DNA from: Petrolisthes cinctipes
Taxonomy: Eukaryota; Arthropoda; Malacostraca; Decapoda; Porcellanidae
DNA length: 64,000 bases
Direction of reading: 5' to 3'
Assembly (NCBI GenBank): GCA_033782935.1
Contig: JAWQEG010001313.1
Coordinates: forward strand, 310,001 to 374,000
The number at the start of each line of letters is the position of its first letter. Within the stretch, counting starts at the first letter, position 1. The notes under the pieces were generated by a model. That model made no database searches, was not told the DNA's origin, and saw nothing but the letters and a program-made list of their open reading frames with translations. Positions 12,031 through 24,400 of this stretch are shown one piece after another. The translations under genes were made by a program, and so were the position numbers.

Positions 12031-12728
12031 AATTTAAGCTTAATATAGCATTATCATTCTCAAAATTCATTGATTAGACCTGGTACCAAAGTATGTCACA
12101 CATAATAATAGTAACATAATTATAATAATATATAAAATAAATATCAATGTAAGCATAATATAGCAAAAAAAATTCTCAAAATTCATTGATTAGGCCTGGT
12201 ACCGGTACCATAGCATTTCACATATAATTTATTCAAGTGTAGTTCACGTTGTGTACTCGTGACAATATTTTACATTGTTTTTTACTTTAGTGTGATTCTG
12301 TGTATATCCTTCACCATATATTAACTTTACACATTCATACCATATAACTTTTCTTCGTATTTCTAAGACAGCCTCCCGAACATTTACTTGCCCATATTCT
12401 TGATATTGGTACGAGTCACGAGTACAATGTTATTTATCATACTAGACATTATAAAATAAATAAATTCCATATCATCCATTCATTACGAACAAACTATCAT
12501 CTCCCTCACTAGGACTAGGACTACTTACAGTATGGTTATTCCATGTTATTAACACCTTAACGTTACATCTCACCTTATGGTTTTTATATAATGTATTTAT
12601 ATTCAGTGAGTTGGTGTGGCAGGATATTTTATTGTGTAAATAACCAATATTTCGTCAGTGTAGTCCTCATGTGGTTTTACGTATAATTAATTATTATTTA
12701 TTTTACGGCACGTTAGGTTAGCTACAAG

Positions 12729-14878
12729 CCAGGAGGTTGTATAGGAGGAGACGACGCGCGCTAAGGAGAGCGCGGAGAGGAGTGAAGCCCAGTCTGGTGG
12801 CAGGAGCCAACGCCCAATGAGGGCAAAAGACTGACCGCGCTACCAAACCTTACCATAAATTTACCATCTCCACGTCCCTCACCAACAGTTTTATTGAAAG
12901 TAAGCATGAACTGTGCCACTTTTTATTACAGATTAACTTATTGCTGTCCTAAATATGAATAAATAACACATTTTCTATCATACAATCAGTCGTAAAAAGT
13001 ACAGTAAAACATCAATTTCCTCTCAATTGTACAAAGTATGTTGATAAGATAGCCGGTACACAAGTAGATACACAAGTCGTATATACATTATACAGATACT
13101 GCAAACTATGCAGAAAAGGAATGGAGTATTTCAATCTTACTGACCACTGAAATGAATCAGCTTAGTATATACCTGGCGACTCTTCACCTTACAGTTAGCT
13201 CCCAGCTTTTGAGTTACCTGCTTTGCATCATATTTGTACCTCACTTGCAAATATGTTTCAGCTACTGCCTTTATCAATAGATGCAAGTGGTTATCCATGG
13301 GCTCTGTGTCGTACATGTGTCTGGCTAAGGTGGGGAATATGTGTGTGTAATGTTCTAGCACTGATGTTATTAACTGACAGAAACCCACCCTCTTGAAATT
13401 ATTACATGACCCTCTCTGTCTAAACAGTTTTTCTGCCGTGATGCAAATGTCAATGATATCATCAGAATGATACACCAAGTTTCCTTTATCCTTTAGTTTG
13501 ATAAGTGAGTGTATATGGTTGCTATCACTTTGGTCTGAGCTTAGGGCATCAATGCATGGCTCACAATGTAATGACTTCATCAATTTATGAGCCACAAATC
13601 CTGCAATGTATACAACTATTTTGTCTACACATTTAGAGATGTGGGTATGGCTTGGAACGTAGACATAATCCTCTGTCTCCTCATTACCCACATCATCCAA
13701 TACATTTCTTTTCAGGACAGAATCATTTATCAACTGAAGAGAATTAATCTTAGCATTTACCTTACACTTTCCAGATACAGTTAATATTGGAACAGACTCC
13801 AATGGTAAGCAGTTGCCTCGGGTAGTGTCCCGTAAGTCATTATAAACAAAGAGCTTCTTGTAAGCAGAAGAAAATTGCCTCACTGTAGGATTGTTATTCC
13901 ACCCTCCCTTGCTTCTTATTAACCCAAATAACAATTCAATATGGTCCAGACTTAATTTGTAAGTAATCAAGAACCTGAAGGAGGGTTTTGGTGAATCAAT
14001 TAAGCTGTCATACAGAAACTGCAAACTATGTATGCAGAAGAGGGACCCAAGAAAGCCAGTCTTTCGATTAGATGTAATAACTACCTGACCGTCAAGAAAC
14101 ACCAATGATCTGATATATGTCAGCAGATACCAAAACATCTTTAATTTCCTTAGCATTCTTGTGTTGGATTGGACACTTGTAGCTGCCTGTGTTGAGGTTC
14201 CTGGTATTCATTATGTCAAACAACGTGTTGAAGATTATAATGAACTCTATTGTGGCTTCACAACCTTTAAATTCTGCTATTTGTTCATCGAGACAGAACC
14301 TCAGAGACTTTGCCACTGACTCACTCAATAATTGTGGAGCTAATTTCACATTAATTTTTTTTTTTGCCATGCTATGTGTGCAAACCTCAGTTTATTCCCC
14401 AGGTTTAGTTCTTCACGGCCTTGAAGTTTGTGCAACTGCTCAATGTATTCCCATTTCACAAAGTTTCCATTCTGATCAAGCATGCATTTTTTATCCCCCA
14501 AACAATTTCTCACAAGCTTTAACATGTGACAGGGATCTAACATAACACATACCGGAGCCTTTGTTACTGGATGGGGAAAAGCAGATTCTACAGTTTCATA
14601 CTCAAATTGCAGCCAAGATGTTTTATCATGGATAAATTTGCTGATGCTCCCTCTCTCTCTCTCTTTATACATTATTTAATGGTTATTCAGATGATAGAAA
14701 TAGAAATTAATCAGCCGAATTAATTTCACTCTGGGAAATCTATGAAGAGAGAGAGAGAGCGTGAGTGAATGAGTGTAAATATGCATCCCGGCTGGGCCAC
14801 CCTCTTGCCCCTACAAACATGGCGGCGGCGACTTCAGTCTCTCCGCTCCGCACCGCCTCCTCCTATACAACCTCCTTG
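12729..14878 (-). mobile_element. P-element/THAP9-like DNA transposon, 2,150 bp
   Basis: Terminal inverted repeats read CCAGGAGGTTGTATAGGAGG on the left and CAAGGAGGTTGTATAGGAGG on the right. They are flanked by the perfect 8-bp duplication GCTACAAG (12721-12728 and 14879-14886). P elements make 8-bp duplications. The interior carries the C-terminal two thirds of a P-type transposase on the minus strand. The THAP DNA-binding exon is missing, and a (CT)n tract sits where the upstream part should be. It is therefore an internally deleted, probably immobile copy. Confidence 0.85.
13137..14655 (-). pseudogene. P-element/THAP9-like transposase fragment
   Basis: Three overlapping minus-strand frames together follow the P/THAP9 order. 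First, MLDPCHMLKLVRNCLGDK and LGNKLRFAHIAWQK (14655-14350). Next, NVKLAPQLLSESVAKSL and EATIEFIIIFNTLFDIMNTR (14350-14110). Last, a 339-residue stretch (to the stop at 13137) with SNRKTGFLG, DHIELLFGLIRSKGGWNNNP and VVYIAGFVAHKLMKSLHC. The breaks are an A homopolymer at about 14350-14360 and a shift near 14105-14125. In the family this RNase H-like enzyme cuts and joins transposon ends using GTP as a cofactor. The missing THAP domain and two frame breaks argue against function; a homopolymer sequencing error could explain the first break. Confidence 0.85.
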
Positions 14879-14886
14879 GCTACAAG

Positions 14887-15310
14887 TATAATAAATAGAA
14901 TGATTAAAAGAGGGCTGCAATTAAGTACACACTCTTGCCCGAAATTCACGATCATGTTTATCTCATCTGAGCTGGTAACACTGTGTGGGGAATGGTGGCA
15001 TCATTGGGTGGCATTCTAGTAAAGATTATATCATTTCCCTCTACTATGTTCCACCTACTCTGATTCCTCACTAAATAAATGTTACCAGCTCAAATGGCAT
15101 TAATACAAGTACGTGGTCGCGAATTTACGAGCTCGGGTGTACAGTATATATCGAATTTTAGTGAAGAATAATGCAGCTAACCAAACACACCCTGTCTCAT
15201 TGATGTATGGAAGGTAACTGACGTTCTAATGACAAATTGGCAACTCATATAGTCACAAGTCACACCACTTCCCACATCGTTATGATCGCTGTCTCCGCTG
15301 TTTCAATTGT
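14887..15310. other. Spacer, no gene seen
   Basis: No recognisable coding or repeat signal in about 420 bp between the P-like transposon and the first copy of the 300-bp dispersed repeat. Confidence 0.5.
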
Positions 15311-15611
15311 TCTCAATATGTAGAGGTTGATTGATTGATTGATATTAGACGCCGCAACAGCGAGGTCATATAGCGCCAGAAAACGGTAATAGAGAGGTGA
15401 GACAGCAAGCAGGAAGGAAATATTGTGGCTGGGGCCGAAGGGGCGCCAAAACCCTTAAAGTATTGCCCACATCATTACAGGCAATACCCCCTTACGGGGC
15501 AAGCACGAAGGATAAAAGGAATACAGGGATAGCTGTCTAATATTCAAAGGATAATATATATTCAGTAGTCTATCCCACTACGATGGTGAACAAAAGACAG
15601 TGCCTTTATTA
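15311..15611 (-). repeat. 300-bp dispersed repeat (LINE-2fam-type 3' tail), copy 1
   Basis: Read on the minus strand it ends GCTATATGACCTCGCTGTTG, then a GCGTCTAATA stretch and a (TCAA)n tail. Over about 300 bp it differs from the inverted copy at 17641-17946 at only about two positions by eye. Both lack a block of about 35 bp present in the copy at 18445. Confidence 0.85.
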
Positions 15612-16786
<1,175 letters not shown>

Positions 16787-17024
16787 GGTACAGCTCCGGA
16801 CAGATCAAGGGTCCACACCCAATCCACCAGCGACTTGGTTTGAGCCACGTCTGATCTAGCAACAGTTGCCAGTGGAGGGAGGGGGGATGTTAGTGGGAGA
16901 GGAGGAGAGAAATGTGGGCGGAGCTATATAAGCGGGTAACGAATGATCAGGTAGAGAGACGTGTGTCAGGAGGAATGAATGAAGCATACACAGTGAACGG
17001 TATCGAATCACCAATAGTTTAAAG

Positions 17025-17475
17025 CAGAGTTCTTCAAACTTTTTCAGTCGTGACCCAGATTTTACTATGACATCATTCTCGCGACCCATACAAAGAGATC
17101 TTTTACAAATGACCAGAATTATCAACCTAAGAAAATACAAGGCCAGAAACTGAAACTCAATAATTATTATTAAAAGGCATTCTAACCAGAATTATAAATA
17201 GAATTATACGCACTGACTCACCTACTCCTCCCTCTCTCTCTCTCTCTCACTCTCTTTCAAGAAGGCTAATATTTGTGCAATGATTTTGTTTTATTGATAA
17301 TATAATTAAATATATGAATATTCGATTGTAAAAATATGTTGGGTGGATTCATGTATGAACTTCATATTTATTTTATTGTCACGAACATTATTATTCTATT
17401 TTATTCATATATTTATTTTTGTGAGCCTGCGACCCAGTTTGGAGGAATTCGGGAACCGTAATTTGAAAAACCCGG
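17025..17475. mobile_element. hAT MITE in left arm, 451 bp
   Basis: It begins CAGAGTTCTTCAAACTTTTTC and ends with the inverse TTTGAAAAACCCGG. It is flanked by the 8-bp duplication GTTTAAAG (17017-17024 and 17476-17483). Near both ends it carries the CGTGACCCA/GCGACCCA motif seen in many hAT MITEs. Confidence 0.8.
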
Positions 17476-17640
17476 GTTTAAAGAAGTGCATACTGCATTA
17501 ACGTAGGTGGATATAGGAGAGAAGAAATGTGATGATTTGAGGCGAGGGTGTGGGGGAAGAGGGTAAGAAAAATGAAGATGATTAGTTGAAAAGTAATAAC
17601 AAACAAATATAATTAGAATATCTGTTACATTGTATCCTTT

Positions 17641-17946
17641 AAATAAAGGCACTGTCTTTTGTTCACCATCGTAGTGGGATAGACTACTGAATATATATTA
17701 TCCTTTGGATATTAGACAGCTATCCCTGTATTCCTTTTATCCTTCGTGCTTGCCCCGTAAGGGGGTATTGCCTGTAATGATGTGGGCAATACTTTAAGGG
17801 TTTAGGCGCCCCTTCGGCCCCAGCCACAATATTTCCTTCCTGCTTGCTGTCTCACCTCTCTATTACCGTTTTCTGGCGCTATATGACCTCGCTGTTGCGG
17901 CGTCTAATATCAATCAATCAATCAACCTCTACATATTGAGAACCAA
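17641..17946 (+). repeat. 300-bp dispersed repeat, copy 2 (inverted to copy 1)
   Basis: It shares the (TCAA)n-tailed 3' end and is almost identical in reverse to 15311-15611. It forms the inner end of the left arm of the large inverted duplication. Confidence 0.85.
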
Positions 17947-18444
17947 AATACGATCAACAACATAATCTCAGCCGCAGTTTTTCGAATAAAACAATTGTTC
18001 TATAAGTGATAGGGGAGAAAGGCCTATGTCATTAAAACTTTTTAAGAACGAATGAAAAGGTTAAAACTATGAGAAAGTAAAGATAAACGGTAAGAAAGGT
18101 GGGAAGGGCAAGCGAGAGAGGGATAAGACAGTAGGGAGGATGTGTAATAAGGTTGCCAGTTACTTGAGAGATACTGTAATATATATAGCCTATGCATAAA
18201 ATTAGAACAAGTTTATTGAAAACGCCATATAGCCTCACCTATTCAAGTTTAACATCGAGTATTTTTAAGGAAATGCATATTTAGAAGAAAGAATCGTGGT
18301 AAATAGCTTAATGAATTTGTTGACGAATATGATTATTAAAAAAGTTAGAATATTAAACCCTCTTCTGCTCCCCCCCCCCCAAAAAAAAAAAAATCAGCTG
18401 GGCTTGGGAGAAGGTGATAAATAGGGTGGACTACAAGCACGAGG

Positions 18445-18757
18445 GATTTGATTGATATTAGGTGGCGCAACAGCGAGGTCATATAACACCAGGAAAAGGT
18501 GATAGAGAGGTGTGACAGCAAGCAAGAAGGAAATAGGAAGAAAGGAGGGACAGTTGAAGAAATGTAAGCTAGTGGCGGGGGCCGAAGGGGCGCCCAAACC
18601 CTTAAAGTATTGCCCACATCATTACAGGCAATACCACCCTACGGGGCAAGCACGAGGGATAAAAGGAATACAGGGATAGCTGTCTAATATTCAAAGGATA
18701 ATATATGTTCAGTTGTCTATCCTACTACGATGGTGAACAAAAGACAGTGCCTTTATT
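18445..18757 (-). repeat. 300-bp dispersed repeat, copy 3
   Basis: This is the inner end of the right arm. It keeps a block with GGGACAGTTGAAGAA that copies 1 and 2 have lost but the 59-kb copy also has, so it is closer to the ancestral form. Confidence 0.8.
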
Positions 18758-18925
18758 TAAAGGATATAACGTAACAAAAATTCTAATTATATTTATTATT
18801 GTTATTACTTTTCAACTAATCATCTTCATTTTTCTTACCCTCTTCTCCCTCACCCTCGGCTCAAATCATCACATTTCTTCTCCCCTATATCCACCTACGT
18901 TAATACAGTATGCACTTCTTTAAAC

Positions 18926-19134
18926 CAGGGTTCTTCAAACTATGGGTCCCGAATTCCTCCAAACTGGGTCGCAGGCTCACATAAATAAATACATGAATAA
19001 AATAGAATAATAATGTTCGTGACAATAAAATAAATATGAAGTTCAGACCTGAATCCACCTAACATATATTCATAATCGAATATTCATATATTTAATTATC
19101 AATAAAACATAATCATTGCACAAATATTAGCCTT

Positions 19135-19182
<48 letters not shown>

Positions 19183-19372
19183 GGTAGGCGAGGCAGTGTT
19201 TATAATTCTGGTTAGAATGCCTTTTAATCATAATTATTGCATTTCAGTTTCTGGCCTTGTATTTTCTTAGGTTGATAATTCTGGTCATTTGTAAAAGCTC
19301 TTTCTGCATGGGTCGCGAGAATGATGTCATCGTATAAACTGGGTCACGACTGAAAAAGTTTGAAGAACCCTG
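18926..19372. mobile_element. hAT MITE in right arm, 447 bp
   Basis: It begins CAGGGTTCTTCAAACT and ends AGTTTGAAGAACCCTG. The flanks are CTTTAAAC and CTTTATAC, an 8-bp duplication with one change. It is the inverted counterpart of the MITE at 17025-17475, so it inserted before the arms were duplicated. Confidence 0.82.
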
Positions 19373-19913
19373 CTTTATACTATTGGTGATTCGATACCGT
19401 TCACAGTGTATGCTTCATTCATTCCTCCTGACACACGTCTTCTTTACCTGATCATTCATTACCCTCCCATATTACCTCCTATATAGCCCCGCCCACATTT
19501 CTCTCCTTCTCTCCCACTAACATCCCCCCTCCTTCCACCTGCAACTGTTGCCAGATCCGACGAGGCCCAAACCAAGTCGCTGGTGGAAGAAGTGTGGACC
19601 CTTGATCTGTCCGAATCTGTACATAACCCTCTGTACAGAGTCTCACCCCAACCTTCCTGGAGTGAAGACGTGTTTCTGGCGCTCTGCCTGTGTTGTTGTT
19701 TGTGTTGTTGTTTGTCTTGTTTCAACGTTCTTGTTTGTGTGTTGTTGTGTCTGTGGTGTTATAGGGGTTGTTTATATTTTCTATCTCGTTTTTTTTTTGT
19801 AGTTTTGCTGTTTGTGGAATTGTTGTTTATGGTTTATTTTTTTTTTATTGTGGTTCTGTGTGTGTATGTTCGTGTGTTCGTGTGTGTTCAGTTGTTCGCT
19901 TCCCATCTAGGCC

Positions 19914-21407
19914 TTGCCTGGCCTAATGGAGTGCGCGGATTCGGATGTGGCTTCCTGCCTGGAGGCCGACTTGGCCATGTCGGAAGAGGATGAGTCTCCT
20001 ATCGAGGATCACTGGCCTGAGCTGCCTTCTCGCAACCCTCCCCCCCTCTCCTCGGTCACTCCGCAGCTCAGGTTGCAGCCTTCCACCTCCTCAACCTCTA
20101 TCAAGCGACCCGTTGATGCCTCGTCCGACTCCTTGCATGATTCCGAAGGTGTGGACTGTTTGCCTCCAGCTGCCAAGACTGCCAAGGGTGCTTCAGCTGT
20201 GCATGACGTACCTTCTCTGCCTCAACGAGGTGTTTCTTCCCTGTATACCAACTCTTTCCCCTCGTCCAACCTTCCTACTTTTGCCCCAAGAAATGCCTAT
20301 GTCAAGCTCTCCTTCTCTGGGAACCCATCTACGGACACAAAGTTGCGTTGGTTGTCTGATGTCAACAGGGCCTTCCAGTTGCAGCGTGAACTGGCTGAAG
20401 TCAAGATGGCCGCTGTCACCTCCCGGTTTGTCTACATCTCTAGGAAGCGTCAGGACATCATTGATAGAGTGAAGGCTGGTGAATTTTTATCTCTGCCTCT
20501 CATTATTGAAGACTCACCTGAGAGGCCTCGTAAGTTCCCCAGCTACATCCTAACCCGTTTTCCTATTGATGTTGACCCGAAACTTGCTAAGGGATACCCT
20601 GGTGTGTACTTTGCCCGTCGTTTTTTCCAAGATGGTTCCCCCATAAGCCATATTGTTGTTGTCTGGAGTCAACCTGATCCCCCTCCAAATGAAATTTCCT
20701 TTGATTTTCTCCCTTGTCTTTCACTGTGTGAGGTGAGGAAACTTCATAATGACCAGCCTTGGTGCTACAGGTGCTGGGGTGTGGGGCATATCTCCTGGTA
20801 CTGTTCTGCCAGGCCGAAGTGTGCATGGTGTGCTGCCGACCATGATTCCAAGACGTGTCCTGTCAGGGGCGAACCATCACGTCCTGCTGCCTCCACCTCT
20901 GAGCCTTCACCTCCTGAGGATACGTCTCGATGGAAGTGTCCACGATGCCTTCAGCCATGGGTTAACGTGTGGCATGGATGTACTCGACGTCAGGTCCAGG
21001 TTCGTGTCACTACTATTGCTCCGCCTCCACCACCGTCACCACCACCACCTCCCCAGTCTGCTCCTCCTACCAGCCCTGCCTCACCTCCAGACATGGCCCT
21101 CCGCAAGCCTGTTGCTACCCTCATGTCACGATGTACGGCTCTCGAGAACCGCTTTTCTGCCCTTGAAGCCAGGATTGATGGGCTGGTTGCCGCGCAGGCT
21201 GCCAATGACTCCAAACTCTCCACCTTGGTCGAGGCTCAGCAGGCCATCATCTCAACTGTCACTACCCTTACCGAAAAGATGGATACTGTTGCGTCTCGCC
21301 TTGAAAAGCTTTTCGAGTCAGTCCCTTCTCCTGGTCCATCTTCTTCTCCAGGTCGCTCATCTGCCCCCACTCACCGGACTTCTACCTCCAAATACAGAGT
21401 TCGCTAG
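19914..21407 (+). CDS. LINE-1fam copy B ORF1, gag-like protein (497 aa)
   Basis: This ORF is intact from the ATG in CTAATGG to a TAG. The N-terminus is acidic and Ser/Pro-rich, and a conserved central region runs about 125-275. CCHC knuckles begin near residue 283 (CYRCWGVGHISWYC; CAWCAADHDSKTC), with a third Cys/His cluster near 341 (CPRC..HGC). A proline-rich linker and a predicted coiled coil (about 393-467) complete it. Such proteins coat element RNA and carry it back to the nucleus. The ORF2 frame is already open underneath the last 220 codons. Compared with copy A, differences are mostly conservative, which suggests past selection on the protein. Confidence 0.88.
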   Translation: MPGLMECADSDVASCLEADLAMSEEDESPIEDHWPELPSRNPPPLSSVTPQLRLQPSTSSTSIKRPVDASSDSLHDSEGVDCLPPAAKTAKGASAVHDVPSLPQRGVSSLYTNSFPSSNLPTFAPRNAYVKLSFSGNPSTDTKLRWLSDVNRAFQLQRELAEVKMAAVTSRFVYISRKRQDIIDRVKAGEFLSLPLIIEDSPERPRKFPSYILTRFPIDVDPKLAKGYPGVYFARRFFQDGSPISHIVVVWSQPDPPPNEISFDFLPCLSLCEVRKLHNDQPWCYRCWGVGHISWYCSARPKCAWCAADHDSKTCPVRGEPSRPAASTSEPSPPEDTSRWKCPRCLQPWVNVWHGCTRRQVQVRVTTIAPPPPPSPPPPPQSAPPTSPASPPDMALRKPVATLMSRCTALENRFSALEARIDGLVAAQAANDSKLSTLVEAQQAIISTVTTLTEKMDTVASRLEKLFESVPSPGPSSSPGRSSAPTHRTSTSKYRVR

Positions 21408-24400
21408 TGATTGCCGGCTGGATGTCATCTCCTGGAATGTATGTGGTATCACCAGTTATGCTAAGCTCACTCAACTCAAGGCCTATGTTTTTCGTCATAA
21501 TCCCAGTGTTATTTTTCTCCAGGAAGCATTTCCAGGACGGCCGCTCGCTGCTGGGCAAGCTCCTCCTCTCAGGTTATGTGCCATATGTTCATCTGGTAAG
21601 GAATGGTCTCCTGACTTACATACATAGCTCCTTGCCACATCGCCTTCTCCGTACCTCCACTGATCCTGACATGACCTTTCAGCTATTTGAGGTTCTACCT
21701 GGGAATGGAGTACTACAACTATGTAATGTCTATTCTGCCCCAGCTAGACTCACTCTTGAGGCTCTTCCTTCTCCAACAGTGCGTGGTATGGTTTATATTG
21801 GAGATTTTAATGCTCGGCATTCTGATTTGGGTGATGGTTCTGGCTCTATTAATCGTAATGGTGTTCGTCTCCTTTCATACATCCGCAAGCATCATCTGAC
21901 ACACTGGGACACTGGCGGTGCCACTCATTGCCGGGGAGGTACTCTGGATTACATCCTCTCGTCTGGCTTGATAGCATCTCGGGTCCTGTGCTCCTCCGTG
22001 CCAGACTTATTCTCTGATCACATCTCTCTTCAGTTTCATTATTCTCTAACTGCTGGGTCAAGTGCTTCAGCCACTCGTTTGCATATTGCTGTGCCCCCTA
22101 AATATTGCCCGACTTACATCTTATTCATGGCCCATGTATTCCCTATATTTGACATATCATCAGCTGAACAGTTGTACTCTGATCTTGTATCTGCTACTCA
22201 TGACTTTTATAGGCTATACGTCTCCCGGCCACACCTCCAGCATCGCCATACTGCCCACTCCTGGACGCTGGATGCACGTATACAAGAGGCAAAGGAGGAG
22301 GCTGAATGTGATGGCCTATTGTTTCAAGCCAACCCAACCCCTGACCTGCTCCATCGTTACCAGATGTCTAGGGACGCTTTAGTTGCCCTGCAGGAGTGTG
22401 CTCACACTGAGTCTTGGCAGCGGTTCACAGACAGCATCAACCAGCAAACAAGTGTGGCTTCTATGTGGCACCTCATCCGTCGGGTTGTTAAAAAGACACC
22501 ATCCACTGCTTGTCATCACACTCCCAACGACTATGCCCAACAACTTTTTGATGCCTGGTCAGAACAATCTACCTCAGCCAGTCTACCCATCCACATACAA
22601 GATGCACTCACTTCCCGTGCTGCTGTCCATCGGCTAAGTCTAATGTCTGCTCTGTTACAAGATGATGACGATGATGCAGAGGAGATAACTGAGGAGGAGT
22701 TGCGACGTGCTCTCTCTCTGGGTAGAGCTTCTTCCCCTGGTGATGATGGTATTATTTATGCTGTGCTGCGCCTACTTCAACAAGTTCCTGGGAACCCTCT
22801 ACTTCGACTGTACAATCTTTGTCTTCGTGATGGTTGTGTACCACGAGCCTGGACCAGCAGCACAATAATACCCATCCCTAAGCCCGGCACTGCGAAGTTC
22901 AGGCCTATTTCCCTGACTTCCTGTTTTTGTAAAGTTATGGAGAGAATCTTACTCAATCGTCTCATGTACAGACTGGAAGATCGCCTTTCTCCATGGCTGT
23001 TTGGTTTCCTTCCCCAACGGAGCACACACCACTGCCTAATCGACCTGTACACTCGCCTTAACAGGGACAGTGTGGTGGCCTTCATTGACCTTCGAAGTGC
23101 CTTCGATGTTGCTAATAGAGACGTCATTTTGGATCAACTGGTTGACTTTGGGATAAAGGGTAATCTATTACGGTGGATTCGGGGCTACCTGAGTAACAGG
23201 ACCTCCCGTGTGTTTTTCAGTGGTGCACTCAGTCCTTTGCGCAGTTTTCATCTTGGTACGCCTCAAGGGGGTGTTCTCAGCCCATTATTATTTAATATTC
23301 TGATGCATCGGCTGCTCACTTCTCTCCCTGATATACCTGGAACTACAATTACGTGCTATGCTGATGATATCTGTGTTCATTCTACCTTACCAAGGGATCT
23401 CCAGCGGTTTTTTGACTCCTTCTTTGTGTCCTCCTCTCACTGTGGCATTATTGTCTCCCCAGATAAGAGCAGAATATTCACCTGCCGCCTTCCTCAAGCA
23501 CAGCCAGTGTTCACCATTGCAGGGACTGTCATTCCCATGTGTACCCAGTATCGCTACCTGGGCGCACCAGTCAATATTTGGCCAATTGTCCCTGCCAGAC
23601 CTCAAGACCATCCCATTGTCCAGGACTTATTGGGTCGTCTCCAGCGCCGACTTACGCCACTTCAATGGCTCACTAACAACTCCTCGGGCATCTCCATCCC
23701 AGTAGCCAGGACTATCTATATTGCTTTTATCCGTTCAGTTGTTGATTACCTCTCCCCTGCTCTGAATCAACTTCCCAGGGCTACTCTTGAAAATTTAGAA
23801 AAATTTCAGAATAGAGCAATGAGAATAATTCTCGGTTGTCCAATGTTGACCAGGATAGTGAACATGCAGCGTGAGTTGCGTCTTCCCCCGTTAGTGGAGA
23901 GAATTTATTCTAATGTTACTTGCTCTACTGTCAAGTGCCTCCATTTCCCACATCTTTCACCCCATTACTCTCAGTTAGTCAGGACTTCTCTTAGACCAAA
24001 CTACCTGGTCCCTCCCATAATGCCTGCTGGACGTACTCTTATAAGGTCTGTTTCCTCTATGCTCCGTAGTCTTAATATAGATATAATGGTGGCCGACGTC
24101 CCCCCAGGACCCCCTCCGTGGATGCTACCAACACCTGATGTGAGCTTTACACCTACTTCCAAGTCGGAACTGCCTTCTCTACAGCGGCAGTTGGCTCTGG
24201 AACACATAGAAACAGTGACGTCCTCCATCACAGATCCATACTGCCTCTACACTGATAGCTCATTGCAAGTGGATGGTGCAGCAGGTTGTGCCGTTTTCTC
24301 ACCTGACATGGAGTCACCTCCAGGGGGCTGGGTTGGCCGTCGTCTCTGTAACCACTCTAGCTCAACATTGTGTGAACTGTATGCCATTCTGGATGCTGTT

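Larger units (their letters stand above)
10015..12720. other. AT-rich spacer with simple repeats; no gene seen
   Basis: No frame on either strand gives a recognisable protein. There is a short TTAGG run, a (CCA/ATC)-type trinucleotide tract and repeated AATAAAGTA..TATTTAATAAAC blocks near 11490-11710. The last are a degraded tandem array with units of about 80 bp. Confidence 0.6.
16787..19630. repeat. Large inverted duplication, about 1.1-kb arms around a 0.5-kb centre
   Basis: The arm 16787-17946 read backwards matches 18445-19630 through the same ordered blocks: the 300-bp repeat, a segment ending AACTAATCATCTTCATTTTTC, a hAT MITE, and GTGAACGGTATCGAATCACC. After those come a TATA-like GGGCGG(A/G)GCTATATA(A/G) box and a terminal GGACAGATCAAGGGTCC. 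The arms are diverged, with indels and a GA/G run (19138-19188) in the right arm. LINE copy B is inserted exactly at the outer end of the right arm. Confidence 0.8.

Noticed and set aside
14189..14545. Plus-strand frame across the P-like transposase
   Set aside because: It is an antisense shadow of the minus-strand transposase.
21407..21460. GTG start giving a 1,226-codon frame for LINE ORF2
   Set aside because: GTG is not a normal eukaryotic start. The first 55 codons in that frame do not match the endonuclease, which is encoded in the neighbouring frame before a 2-bp deletion.
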